Source: JAICMB01 sp035295125
GTDB taxonomy: Bacteria > Acidobacteriota > Terriglobia > Bryobacterales > Bryobacteraceae
Assembly (NCBI GenBank): GCA_035295125.1
Contig: DATGJP010000003.1
Coordinates: 62,001 to 126,000, forward strand
DNA length: 64,000 nucleotides
Direction: 5' to 3'
Positions 16,423-24,596 of the stretch are shown here, piece after piece. The position numbers and the translations under genes are program-made. Numbering within the stretch: position 1 is the first letter of the stretch; each line of letters begins with the position of its first letter. The notes below the pieces were generated by a model. That model saw only the letters and a program-made list of their open reading frames with translations, searched no databases and was not told the DNA's origin.

Positions 16423-16680
16423 ATGGCACATAAGAAGGGTTTAGGCAGCTCTAAGAACGGCCGCGATTCGAATGCGCAGCGGCTCGGCGTGAAGGCGTTT
16501 GGCGGAGAGACGGTGACGGGCGGCTCCATTCTGGTGCGCCAGCGCGGGACGCGTTATAAACCCGGCGACAACGTCGGCCGCGCCAAGGACGACAGCTTGT
16601 TTGCCAAGGTTCCGGGGATCGTGGAATTCCGCGATCGCGGGCGCATGGGTAAGTTCATCAGCATTCGTACGGAAGCGTAA
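16423..16680 (+). CDS. rpmA: 50S ribosomal protein L27
   Basis: An 85-residue L27 with the normal start AHKKGLGSSKNGRDS and the conserved QRGTRYKPGDNVG block. The N-terminal tail begins at the residues that reach the peptidyl-transferase centre, without the cleavable leader seen in Firmicutes. It follows rplU by 6 bp. Confidence 0.98.
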   Translation: MAHKKGLGSSKNGRDSNAQRLGVKAFGGETVTGGSILVRQRGTRYKPGDNVGRAKDDSLFAKVPGIVEFRDRGRMGKFISIRTEA

Positions 16681-16682
16681 AC

Positions 16683-16700
16683 GCAGGCGAGACCGCCTGC
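16683..16700. repeat. 18-bp palindromic repeat (GCAGGCGARACCGCCTGC)
   Basis: An 18-bp palindrome with one internal mismatch directly follows the rpmA stop. Related copies are at 27952, 28278, 32005 and 40481. As an RNA it forms a GC-rich hairpin that could affect obgE expression in the same transcript. Confidence 0.65.
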
Positions 16701-16721
16701 GCGTTCTTGGTGAGGTCCAGA

Positions 16722-16796
16722 GGCAGGCTGAATGCCTGCTCACCCTTCCACATCCTCAATCTTCGCGGGGCGCAAAGAATCAGAGGCTGTGTAAAA
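16722..16796 (+). repeat. Dispersed ~75-bp repeat forming the obgE leader
   Basis: The segment starts with a GCAGGC/GCCTGC hairpin (16723-16739), continues with CACCCTTCCACATCCTC and ends with CAAAGAATCAGAGGCTGTGT. The same series occurs at 40481-40555, and a scrambled copy at 8514-8590. It ends a few bases before the obgE start, and its AGAGG may act as the ribosome site. Confidence 0.65.
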
Positions 16797-16799
16797 CCT

Positions 16800-17798
16800 T
16801 TGTTTATTGACGAAGTCACGATTACGGTAAAAGCCGGCGACGGCGGCAACGGGTGTCTTGCGTTCCGGCGCGAGAAGTTCGTGCCGCGCGGCGGACCGAG
16901 CGGCGGCGACGGCGGCCGCGGCGGGGACGTCGTCATGGTCTCCAGCAACCACCACAACACCCTGCTGCATTTCCGGTTTAATCCCGAGCACAAGGGCGAG
17001 CGGGGGCGTCACGGCGAAGGCAGCAACCGTACCGGCCGCGATGGGCACTCCGTAGATCTACCCGTTCCCGTGGGAACCATCGTTTACGATGCGGAGACCG
17101 GGGAGTTGCTTCACGATTTCACGTCCGCCGAGGAGCGTTTTGTTGTAGCTCATGGAGGCCGCGGCGGCCGGGGCAACCAGCACTTCGCCACGCCGACCCA
17201 TCAGGCCCCGACCGAGCATGAGCCGGGAAGGCCGGGCGAATTCAAACGCTTGCGGCTGGAGCTGAAGCTACTGGCCGACGTCGGCCTGGTCGGATTTCCG
17301 AATGCCGGCAAGTCGACCCTGATTTCCCGGATCTCGGCCGCCCGTCCCAAAATCGCGGACTACCCGTTTACGACCTTAGAACCTAACCTCGGCGTGGTAA
17401 GTGTGGAGGATCGGACGTTCGTGGTCGCCGACATCCCGGGTTTGATCGAGGGGGCGCATCTGGGAGCCGGGCTGGGGGTGCAGTTCCTGCGGCATATTGA
17501 GCGGACCCAACTACTTGTTCACCTGGTTGATGTCTCGGAGACGACCGGGCGCGATCCGGCGAACGATTTCGAGGTCATTCTCAGCGAGCTGGCCGGTTTT
17601 GACGAAGGCTTGGCGCAGAAGCCGATGCTGGTGGTGGCTTCAAAGATCGACGTGGCCCAGGACGAATCGCGGGTGGAACGGGTCCGGGAGCTGGCCGAAG
17701 CGCGGGATCTGCCGTTTTACGAGATTTCGAGCGTGACCGGCCAGGGAATCGAAGCCCTGAAATTCGCGATTGCGGAGCGACTCGCAAAAAAAGATTAA
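16800..17798 (+). CDS. obgE: Obg GTPase (ribosome assembly)
   Basis: A 332-residue Obg/CgtA. It has a glycine-rich N-terminal Obg fold (FIDEVTITVKAGDGGNG, then a G-rich six-helix region), and a G domain from ~160 with GFPNAGKST (G1), DIPGLIEGAH (G3) and ASKIDV (G4). It binds the 50S subunit and links growth to nucleotide state. There is no in-frame ATG near the fold; TTG 16800 begins exactly where Obg proteins normally start, so I chose it. The leader is a dispersed repeat. Confidence 0.96.
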   Translation: MFIDEVTITVKAGDGGNGCLAFRREKFVPRGGPSGGDGGRGGDVVMVSSNHHNTLLHFRFNPEHKGERGRHGEGSNRTGRDGHSVDLPVPVGTIVYDAETGELLHDFTSAEERFVVAHGGRGGRGNQHFATPTHQAPTEHEPGRPGEFKRLRLELKLLADVGLVGFPNAGKSTLISRISAARPKIADYPFTTLEPNLGVVSVEDRTFVVADIPGLIEGAHLGAGLGVQFLRHIERTQLLVHLVDVSETTGRDPANDFEVILSELAGFDEGLAQKPMLVVASKIDVAQDESRVERVRELAEARDLPFYEISSVTGQGIEALKFAIAERLAKKD

Positions 17799-17842
17799 AA
17801 CTCGGCTCGACCGGCTCGAAGAGAACAGGTGGAGGAATACGC

Positions 17843-18088
17843 ATGATTCCCGCCTTCTCGTCCGCCTTGCAGGGGCTTAGCAGTGCCGAAACGCAGTTGA
17901 ACACCGCCGCGGAACACATCGCGCGGGCACCCGTAAGCGTGACCTCCGCCCCGTCGCCCGGCGATAGCGTCGATCTCAGCGCAGAGATGGTGGCGCTCAT
18001 GGAATCCCGCCAGAATTTCGACGCCAATCTCGCCACGCTCCGTACCGGCGACGAGATGCAGCGGACGCTGCTCAATATGATTGGATAG
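17843..18088 (+). CDS. Mini flagellar rod/hook-like protein
   Basis: An 81-residue protein that looks like a flagellar rod/hook protein with the middle removed. The N-terminus (FSSALQGLSSAETQLNTAAEHIA) resembles the FlgB/C/F/G rod signature; the C-terminus (VDLSAEMVALMESRQNFDANLATLRTGDEM) resembles the D0 helix that ends FlgC/FlgE/FlgG. ATG 17843 follows GGTGGAGG. No other flagellar gene is nearby and obgE is upstream. It may be a reduced relic or a repurposed coiled-coil subunit; function unknown. Confidence 0.7.
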   Translation: MIPAFSSALQGLSSAETQLNTAAEHIARAPVSVTSAPSPGDSVDLSAEMVALMESRQNFDANLATLRTGDEMQRTLLNMIG

Positions 18089-18175
18089 CGGTCAGCTAAA
18101 ACCGCGCCGGCGCGGGCGCTGGGCTGATAGCCGATAGGTGCACGATAGCTCCGCGCTTAAACGCGTCGCACATCT

Positions 18176-18754
18176 CTACACTGAGGAAAGAAATGGCCGG
18201 ATTTCGCCGGCCGGCAATTCGCGGTATTCGCCGGGCCCGAGGCCGTCAAGCCGCAGGTGGCCTATCGAGACCCGGACCAGCCGGAGGGTGGGGTAGCCAA
18301 CCGCTGCCGTCATGCGGCGGACCTGGCGGTTGCGGCCTTCGGTCAGCGTGATCGCCAGCCAGGATGTGGGTATCTTCTTACGGAAGCGGATCGGGGGATT
18401 TCGCGGCCAGATTTCCGGCTCGGGCACGAGCCGCTCCGCCTGCGCCGGGCGGGTTCGATAGCCCTGGATCAGGACACCTTTGGCCAGGCGATTCAAGGCT
18501 TCGAAGTCGGGGATGCCCTCGACCTGGACCCAGTAGGTCCTGGGGTGGCTGTAACGGGGTTCCGCCAGGCGGTGCTGCAGGTGGCCGTCGTCGGTCAGGA
18601 GCAGGAGACCTTCACTGTCGCGATCGAGTCTGCCTGCCGGGTAAATGTTCGGAATGGTCAGGTAATCTTTGAGGGTCCGCTGGCCGGGATGGTCGACCGT
18701 AAACTGGCTCAGCACGTCGAAGGGTTTGTTGAAGAGGAAGTACCGGCCGGGCAG
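18176..18754 (-). CDS. rRNA pseudouridine synthase (RluE/RsuA family), CTG start
   Basis: This enzyme isomerises uridine to pseudouridine in rRNA. The catalytic Asp is in YPAGRLDRDSEGLLLLT, and the C-terminal EGRNRQVRRM box is typical of the RsuA/RluB/E/F group. There is no S4 domain, as in RluE. The conserved N-terminal strand FLFNKPFDVLSQFT is only included if translation starts at CTG 18754, one base after the cysE stop and 9 bp after AGGAGAAGG. The first standard start, GTG 18715, would cut that strand in half. The 192-residue form is therefore preferred. It follows cysE in an operon. Confidence 0.85.
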   Translation of the reverse strand: MPGRYFLFNKPFDVLSQFTVDHPGQRTLKDYLTIPNIYPAGRLDRDSEGLLLLTDDGHLQHRLAEPRYSHPRTYWVQVEGIPDFEALNRLAKGVLIQGYRTRPAQAERLVPEPEIWPRNPPIRFRKKIPTSWLAITLTEGRNRQVRRMTAAVGYPTLRLVRVSIGHLRLDGLGPGEYRELPAGEIRPFLSSV

Positions 18755-18755
18755 G

Positions 18756-19406
18756 CTAAATCACCTTCTCCTGGCTCATCGCCCGGACCTGTTTTTCGAG
18801 CTGTTCGATGCGGCGCGAGAGTTCGTCGATGAGTTGGCCTTCGGGGTCGGGGAGGCGGCCGTGTTCGAGGTCGAGGGGGACCGCACCTCGAACGACACGC
18901 CCGGGTACTCCGACCACCGTGGAGTTGTCGGGGACGGACCGGATGACGACCGATCCCGCTCCGATTTTCACGTTATCGCCGACCTGGATGTTGCCGAGAA
19001 CCTTGGCGCCGGTTCCGATGACGACGCGGTTGCCGATGGTGGGGTGGCGCTTGCCGCGTTCATTTCCGGTGCCGCCGAGGGTGACGCCCTGGTAGAGGAG
19101 GACATCGTCGCCGATTTCGGTTGTCTCGCCGATGACGACGCCCATGCCGTGATCAATGAAGAAGCGGCGGCCGATGGTCGCCCCAGGGTGGATTTCAATG
19201 CCGGTGAAGGCGCGCGAGACCTGAGAAAGGATGCGGGCGACCAGCCGGAAACCGCCGCGGTGGAATTTATGGGCGGCGCGGTGCAGGAGAACGGCGTGAA
19301 AGCCGGGGTAACACAACAGGATTTCGAGGACGCTCTGAGCCGCGGGGTCTTCGCGGAAGATGGTTTGAACCTGCTCTTTGATGGCCCGAAACACTGTTTT
19401 CACCAT
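18756..19406 (-). CDS. cysE: Serine O-acetyltransferase
   Basis: A 216-residue CysE/EpsC-type enzyme making O-acetylserine from serine and acetyl-CoA, the first step of cysteine synthesis. The left-handed beta-helix is plain: IEIHPGATIGRRFFIDHG with the catalytic His, GMGVVIGETTEIGDDV, then YQGVTLGGTG and the hexapeptide ladder to GVPGRVV. The last 25 residues form a short coiled coil (LIDELSRRIEQLEKQV). It is the first gene of a two-gene minus-strand unit with the pseudouridine synthase. Confidence 0.95.
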   Translation of the reverse strand: MVKTVFRAIKEQVQTIFREDPAAQSVLEILLCYPGFHAVLLHRAAHKFHRGGFRLVARILSQVSRAFTGIEIHPGATIGRRFFIDHGMGVVIGETTEIGDDVLLYQGVTLGGTGNERGKRHPTIGNRVVIGTGAKVLGNIQVGDNVKIGAGSVVIRSVPDNSTVVGVPGRVVRGAVPLDLEHGRLPDPEGQLIDELSRRIEQLEKQVRAMSQEKVI

Positions 19407-19507
19407 TATCGCGCGGCAATTCCCCTCAGGCGCGCTCTAAGGAGTTTGACCGATGTTCCTAGGGACAATTTGTTCCGATATAGGTTTTGAAGCTGAGAGG
19501 GACTCTC

Positions 19508-20347
19508 TTGAGGACAAACGAAGAAAAGCAGGAACTCTGCCAGGTTGCTTTGGATTGTTACTACTCCGCGATTCTCGCGATAGCGTCGTGTCTCGAAGTC
19601 GCGTGCCCGCCTGCCGGGGCGCATCACCGCGACCAGTTGATGCGGATTCGCCAACGGCTGGTTTTCAGCGTTTCACCGGAGACGCTGAGGGAAGCTCAGG
19701 ACGCGCTGGAGCGAGAGCTGTCCTCGTTTGCGGAACGGTCGCACCGGTATTGCGAGTTGAAGGTACGGGATGTCGAGACGGTGCTGCAGTTGCTTGGCGA
19801 GGCGATGGCCTATGATCCGGAAGGGCGGCTGCACGACCGCATTCAGAACGTCTACGACCGTGTGCTGGAGACCGAGCAGGTACTGATTGTAGATCCCCTC
19901 ACTGGTTTGCCAACGCGGCGGGAACTGGGCCAGGAGCTGGCAACGCGCATCACCGGGCGGCGGCAGTTCTGCCTGATGTTCTTCGACATTGACGATTTCA
20001 AGCGGCTCAACCACACGTTGGGCGCCGACGCCGGCGACCAGGTTCTGAAGCAGGCGGCGAAAGGGCTGAAGCAGCAGGTTCGGACGCGGGATTTCGTGTG
20101 CCGGTGGAAGGATGACGAGTTTCTGATCATCATCGAATCCGGGCTGGGGAACGCCAGCGCCCGCACGAACCAGATTATGCAGTTCCTGCGCGGTCCATAC
20201 ACTCTTACCGATGAAGGGCGGGAATACAAGCTCGAGATCACGGTGACCGGAGGGGTGGTGGAGTACGTTCCCGGCGAAACCGGAGACCAGGTTTTGGCTC
20301 GAGTGCTGGCCCAGGTCGCCGATCAGCGGCATCCGGCCGTTGCCTGA
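19508..20347 (+). CDS. GGDEF-domain protein with degenerate active site
   Basis: A 279-residue soluble protein. Residues ~1-125 are helical and unassigned; ~130-275 form a GGDEF domain with VDPLTGLPTRREL and FFDIDDFKRLN. The signature loop, usually RYGGDEF, reads RWKDDEF, so both glycines needed to hold GTP are replaced. Diguanylate cyclase activity is therefore unlikely; a GTP-binding or purely structural regulatory role is more plausible. TTG 19508 has AGAGGG six bases upstream; TTG 19487 is an alternative. There is no sensor domain or membrane segment. Confidence 0.85.
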   Translation: MRTNEEKQELCQVALDCYYSAILAIASCLEVACPPAGAHHRDQLMRIRQRLVFSVSPETLREAQDALERELSSFAERSHRYCELKVRDVETVLQLLGEAMAYDPEGRLHDRIQNVYDRVLETEQVLIVDPLTGLPTRRELGQELATRITGRRQFCLMFFDIDDFKRLNHTLGADAGDQVLKQAAKGLKQQVRTRDFVCRWKDDEFLIIIESGLGNASARTNQIMQFLRGPYTLTDEGREYKLEITVTGGVVEYVPGETGDQVLARVLAQVADQRHPAVA

Positions 20348-20637
20348 GCCGAGTTAGCGGCCGGTCGTTCCAGCCGACCAGAATCTCTTCGTCGGCCAGC
20401 CAATTGAGGGTTTGCTGACGGCCCAGCCGTAGCTCGCTTCTCCCTGAACCGGGCTGCCTGAGAATTCGCATTCATACTCAGCCTTGAATGGCCCTCGGCA
20501 TCGACGAGATCCACAATGCCGTCGGGCCATGCTTTTGCGACGGCATCCTTTACATCCGGGCGGCCAGTCTTTTCACGTCCTTTCGTCGTGAGTTCTTTTT
20601 CGTCCGATCTTCGGGTCCGCGCTTTGTACTACCTTAG
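20348..20637. other. 290-bp gap without a convincing gene
   Basis: Frames on the minus strand here are short and shift into one another, for example a WPDGIVDLVDAEG stretch followed in another frame by RQQTLNWLADEEILVGW. This could be a decayed gene, but I find no recognisable domain and no intact frame. It must also hold the promoter of the following SDR gene. Confidence 0.3.
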
Positions 20638-21507
20638 ATGGGAGGGAAGAAATGCGCCCATGTCGGCGCATTCGAGAGCCGAGACTTGCAAAATCTCAAA
20701 GACGTGACGGTGCTCGTGACCGGGGCGGGCCGGGGTGTTGGGAAGCGGCTGGCGCTGGGTTTTGCGGCTGCGGGCGCCCGAGTAGGCCTGCTGGCCCGCA
20801 GCAAGGCGGAACTGGATCTTGCGGATCTTGAAATTGAACATGCCGGCGGGGCGGCGCTGCGGCTTCGCGCGGATGTTACCGATTTCGAGCAGGTAATGGC
20901 GGCTGTCGATCGGATGCGCGGGCATTATGGGAGCGTGCAGGTCCTGGTTTGCGCCGCGGCAGTGCAGGGACCGCTCGGTCCGTTGTGGGAAAGTAACCCC
21001 AAGGCTTGGGCGGAAACGATTCAGACAAACCTCGTAGGAGTCATGCATTGCTGCCGGGCGGTGCTTCCCGGGATGATCGAGAAGCGCGCCGGCAAGATCA
21101 TCGCACTCAGCGGCGGCGGGGCGGCCAAGCCGCGGCCTTTTTTCTCGGCTTATGCCACTGCAAAAGCGGCGATGGCGCGCCTGGTGGAGACGATCGCGGA
21201 AGAGGTCCGCGATCACAATATCCAGATCAACTGCATGAGTCCGGGCGGGGCTTATACCAGCATGACGGACGAGATTCTGCGCGCCGGCGACAAGGTCGGG
21301 GCTCAGGAGATCGAGGACGCCGTGCAGGTCCGCCAGACAGGCGGAATCTCCCCGGAAAAACAGATTCAGCTTGCGTTATTTCTCGCGTCGGAAGAATCAA
21401 ACCACATCAGCGGCAAGTTGATTAATGTCAATGATGACTGGAAGAAATTGAAATCCGGGAATATTCACTCGGAAATATTCACTTTGCGGCGGGTTCAGAA
21501 GGTTTAG
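20638..21507 (+). CDS. Short-chain dehydrogenase/reductase
   Basis: A classical SDR with the Rossmann motif TGAGRGVGK, an NAG-like CAAAV segment, the active-site Ser in IIALSGGGA and YATAK (Tyr/Lys). It is an NAD(P)-dependent oxidoreductase of unknown substrate. The C-terminus carries a ~25-residue extension that overlaps the convergent YfhO gene by 29 bp. ATG 20638 lacks a clear ribosome site; TTG 20686 would give a more typical N-terminus of about 10 residues before the glycine motif, so the start is uncertain. Confidence 0.88.
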   Translation: MGGKKCAHVGAFESRDLQNLKDVTVLVTGAGRGVGKRLALGFAAAGARVGLLARSKAELDLADLEIEHAGGAALRLRADVTDFEQVMAAVDRMRGHYGSVQVLVCAAAVQGPLGPLWESNPKAWAETIQTNLVGVMHCCRAVLPGMIEKRAGKIIALSGGGAAKPRPFFSAYATAKAAMARLVETIAEEVRDHNIQINCMSPGGAYTSMTDEILRAGDKVGAQEIEDAVQVRQTGGISPEKQIQLALFLASEESNHISGKLINVNDDWKKLKSGNIHSEIFTLRRVQKV

Positions 21508-23692
21508 CCAACTGGCGCAAACGCCTGTCCCACCAGGACCACAGCAGGGCGGCGGCGAGGAAGGTGATTGTTGTGACGCCTCCGGCGAGCACGGAGGCGG
21601 GGCGGAATTTCACTTCGACTTTGTGAGAGCCGGCCGGCACGAGAATGCCCTGGAGCGCTCCATCGACCTCGTAAACGCGGGTTGACTTTCCGTCGACGGC
21701 GGCACGCCAACCCGGGTACCAGGTATCAGAGATCATCAGCATTCCCCGACACGGCGTGTTTACCTGCAAGCTACTGTCGCCGGCGGTGCGCCCGGAGAAT
21801 TGCACTGTGTCGTTGCCCTCACAGGGGGCGAGTTGGGGTGGTGTGTCGGGTGTGAATACGGTGGTCCTCAGGAGCTCGTCGTTCAGGGCCGGCAGCGGAG
21901 CGGATTGATGCACGATCCAGGCGCGTGGAAATGCCGCGTCGTCGCGAAATACATGTAAACCGCCGGCTCCCTGGAACACCTCTACGGCGGGAACGGCCGG
22001 CGCCGTCTTGCCGATGCGATACCGTGCTCCGAGTAGTTGCTGACGGTGGGGATTGGTGGCGTCGAGTTTCAGGATGTCGTTGGTAATGCCGCCGAGGTAC
22101 CCGGTCAGCGTCTCGAAGCCGTAAGTTCCGGCCCAGTTTGCCGGCAGGTCGCTGCCCTCGGTGTAAATGCGAAACGGGCCGGGTTGTTGCTTCAGGAATG
22201 CCGCGATGTCATCGTTCGAGCTCATCTGGTCGAGGAAGGACATGCGGTTGTGCTCGGCTTTGTCTGCAATGTAGTAACGGAGAGGGCCTCCGAGTTCGAT
22301 GACGAGCAGCGTGCCGATGCAAGCGAGCACCGCCGTGAACCCAAGGCCGCGCGATGAGGCCCACAGCACGGCCGCGAGCAGCAGGGCCATGAGAGGGGCC
22401 AGGGCAACCGCATTATCGGCTTTCAGGGCGTCCGCCAAACTGAGACCGGCCACTGCACAATACGCGAGAACGCCGAATATTACGAGCGACCGGATGAGCC
22501 GGGACGGCGCCGGTGCGGTTCGGAGCATATCGACGCCATAAGCGAGAAGGACGGCGAGGCAGATATCGAAAATGACGATTGCAAAATGCGGATGGCGGGC
22601 CCGGTTCAGTTGGGGAACGACGGCGTACAGGACACCCTGAATGACGTTACTGCCTCCAAGCGCATAAAGGACGGCTGCGACTCCGAGCACGGCGCCGGTT
22701 CGAATAATGGGCTGCGACCAGTTGAGGATCGCGCCATAGATTCCGAGGGAGAGGGCAACTACTCCCACAAACACGATGAGTTCAGAGTGAACAAGCGGTA
22801 GTATCAGGCCGAGCAAGCCGGCAGGTTCGAGGGAGTAGGTGGCGTGGACTGCGTAAGGGACATACTGATTCCACTGAAATCCTCCCGGCGCGCCGAACCG
22901 CATGGCGAGTTTGCCGTACTCATAGCCAGGAATGATCTGGAGCGCGCCGACGCCGAATGCGAAGGCGCAAAAGACCGCTGTCCAGCGGATCATTTTCCAG
23001 CGCTCGGCTCCGCGCCGGAATGTGGCCCAGAAACAGACGAACAAGACGGAGTAGGTGGAATAGAGCGGGACTTCATGATGGCCGCTCAACCAGGCACAGC
23101 CCTGGAACACGCCGGCCCAGATTGCGGTGCGTGTCGACGGGTTGCCGCGCAGCATCCGGAAGACGAATAGAAATATCAGAGGCAGCCACAGCGCTCCGTT
23201 GAGCATCTGGGGCCAGATGGTGTGCCCCATGTAGCCTCCCAGCGCGAAGAACAGGCCGCCGATGATACATGCGCCAGGCGAGCGTCCCAGATCGCGGCAG
23301 AGGAGAAACGCGAACAGGCCGGCCAGGACGTGCATCGTCACGAAGTACCATTCGAGAGCGACTCTTGGGATATGGCCGGCATGGTCGAGCGGGATGGCAA
23401 ACAGAATCCAGTTCAGCGGGAAAGCGGCGCCGGGCTGCATCTGGCCGATGAGCGGTTGTCCGCACCAAAAAGAAGGGTCCCAGAGCGGGAAATGGCCGGC
23501 CTGGACCTGGCGGGCTTCGATTTCCAACCAGGGCAGCACCTGCTGAGCGATGTCGGGCGACCAAAGCCACTCGTGCTGATGCGTGAAGACGAGCTGCCAG
23601 AAGAAAAGAATGATGGCCGCGGCCAGGATAGCCATGGCGAGAGGCGCCGGGGCTGCAAGCTTATATCGCGCGGCGGCATGACTCGACATCAT
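21479..23692 (-). CDS. YfhO-family multipass membrane protein
   Basis: A 737-residue integral membrane protein with roughly a dozen hydrophobic segments, a YfhO-like core (SPDIAQQVLPW, HFPLWDPSFWCGQPL, ALGGYMGHTIWPQMLNGALWLPLIFLF), a soluble region at ~490-690 and a final helix followed by RRLRQL. In Firmicutes YfhO takes part in glycosylation of teichoic acids; in other phyla its substrate is unknown, and GT-C-like glycosyl transfer at the membrane is inference. It is transcribed divergently from the ThuA gene. Confidence 0.88.
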   Translation of the reverse strand: MMSSHAAARYKLAAPAPLAMAILAAAIILFFWQLVFTHQHEWLWSPDIAQQVLPWLEIEARQVQAGHFPLWDPSFWCGQPLIGQMQPGAAFPLNWILFAIPLDHAGHIPRVALEWYFVTMHVLAGLFAFLLCRDLGRSPGACIIGGLFFALGGYMGHTIWPQMLNGALWLPLIFLFVFRMLRGNPSTRTAIWAGVFQGCAWLSGHHEVPLYSTYSVLFVCFWATFRRGAERWKMIRWTAVFCAFAFGVGALQIIPGYEYGKLAMRFGAPGGFQWNQYVPYAVHATYSLEPAGLLGLILPLVHSELIVFVGVVALSLGIYGAILNWSQPIIRTGAVLGVAAVLYALGGSNVIQGVLYAVVPQLNRARHPHFAIVIFDICLAVLLAYGVDMLRTAPAPSRLIRSLVIFGVLAYCAVAGLSLADALKADNAVALAPLMALLLAAVLWASSRGLGFTAVLACIGTLLVIELGGPLRYYIADKAEHNRMSFLDQMSSNDDIAAFLKQQPGPFRIYTEGSDLPANWAGTYGFETLTGYLGGITNDILKLDATNPHRQQLLGARYRIGKTAPAVPAVEVFQGAGGLHVFRDDAAFPRAWIVHQSAPLPALNDELLRTTVFTPDTPPQLAPCEGNDTVQFSGRTAGDSSLQVNTPCRGMLMISDTWYPGWRAAVDGKSTRVYEVDGALQGILVPAGSHKVEVKFRPASVLAGGVTTITFLAAALLWSWWDRRLRQLAKPSEPAAK

Positions 23693-23738
23693 CGACTAAA
23701 CGATATCAGGTCGTGTGTCGGCGGTTGTACTCTGAGGT

Positions 23739-24551
23739 ATGCGCATCTTTCGATTTCTAATCGCTTCCGCGCTGGCGGTATCGCTCTTTTCGCAAAATCC
23801 CAAGGCATTTAAAAAGCACCTGCTCGCGATCGGAGAGGTGAAGGGATTTGAACACGACTCGGTGTCCCACGCGTTCGCGACGATCGAACGGCTGGGCCGC
23901 GAGTCGGGCTTATACGATACTTACATCCGCACTGACTGCGAACTGATTACGAAGCAGAAGCTGGCGGCTGGGAACGCCAAGAACCTGGATCACTTCGATG
24001 CAGTCGTGTTTTATACGACCGGCGAACTGAATATGGACGAGCAGCAGAAGAAGGATCTGCTGTCGTTTATTCACGAGGACGGCAAGGGATTTATCGGGGT
24101 GCACAGCGCGCTCGATACGTTCTACAAGTGGCCGGAATATGGCGAGATGATCGGTGGGTACTTCAACGAGCATCCCTGGGGGACTTTCAAGGCGCCGGTG
24201 ATTGTGGAGCGGCCGGATTTCCCGGCGATGAAGGCGTTTCCAAAAGAGTTCGTCATCGATGACGAGATTTACCAGGCGAAGGATTGGTCGCGCGACAAGG
24301 TTGACGTTCTGGCGCGGCTGGATGCTTCGAAGCTTGACTTGAAGAACCCCAGGGTGCACCGCACCGACAAAGACTTCGCGGTGGCGTGGGCTAAGACGTA
24401 TGGGAACGGGCGGGTTTTCTATTCTACGTTCGGGCATCGCGATGAGGTTTGGGACCAGCCTGAGATTCAGAAGATGTATCTAGAGGCGATTAAGTGGGCC
24501 ATGAAGCTTACGGACGCTAAGATCGGGCCTCACGCGATCGGTACGGAATAA
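23739..24551 (+). CDS. Secreted ThuA-domain protein
   Basis: A 270-residue exported protein (signal peptide ~1-19) with a ThuA / trehalose-utilisation fold, which is glutamine-amidotransferase-like: KHLLAIGEVKGFEHDS at the start, FDAVVFYTTGEL, GKGFIGVHSALDTFY and GNGRVFYSTFGHRDEVW. It lacks the amidotransferase catalytic Cys. ThuA proteins often accompany carbohydrate catabolism in this phylum, but no sugar genes are adjacent. Confidence 0.9.
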   Translation: MRIFRFLIASALAVSLFSQNPKAFKKHLLAIGEVKGFEHDSVSHAFATIERLGRESGLYDTYIRTDCELITKQKLAAGNAKNLDHFDAVVFYTTGELNMDEQQKKDLLSFIHEDGKGFIGVHSALDTFYKWPEYGEMIGGYFNEHPWGTFKAPVIVERPDFPAMKAFPKEFVIDDEIYQAKDWSRDKVDVLARLDASKLDLKNPRVHRTDKDFAVAWAKTYGNGRVFYSTFGHRDEVWDQPEIQKMYLEAIKWAMKLTDAKIGPHAIGTE

Positions 24552-24559
24552 GCTTCGGA

Positions 24560-24595
24560 GGCGGATTGGAAATCCGCCGCAGGATGCAATCCTGC
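24560..24595. repeat. Two consecutive mini-hairpins (modular repeat)
   Basis: Two perfect hairpins with 3-nt loops abut: GGCGGATT-GGA-AATCCGCC (24560-24578) and GCAGGAT-GCA-ATCCTGC (24579-24595). They fill the space between two convergent genes and may act as a bidirectional transcription barrier. The same unit style occurs four times in a row at 55547-55619. Confidence 0.75.
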
Positions 24596-24596
24596 C

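Noticed and set aside
20238..20471. Minus-strand 77-codon frame after the GGDEF gene
   Set aside because: It overlaps the end of the GGDEF domain, is Arg/Pro-rich and has no recognisable domain.
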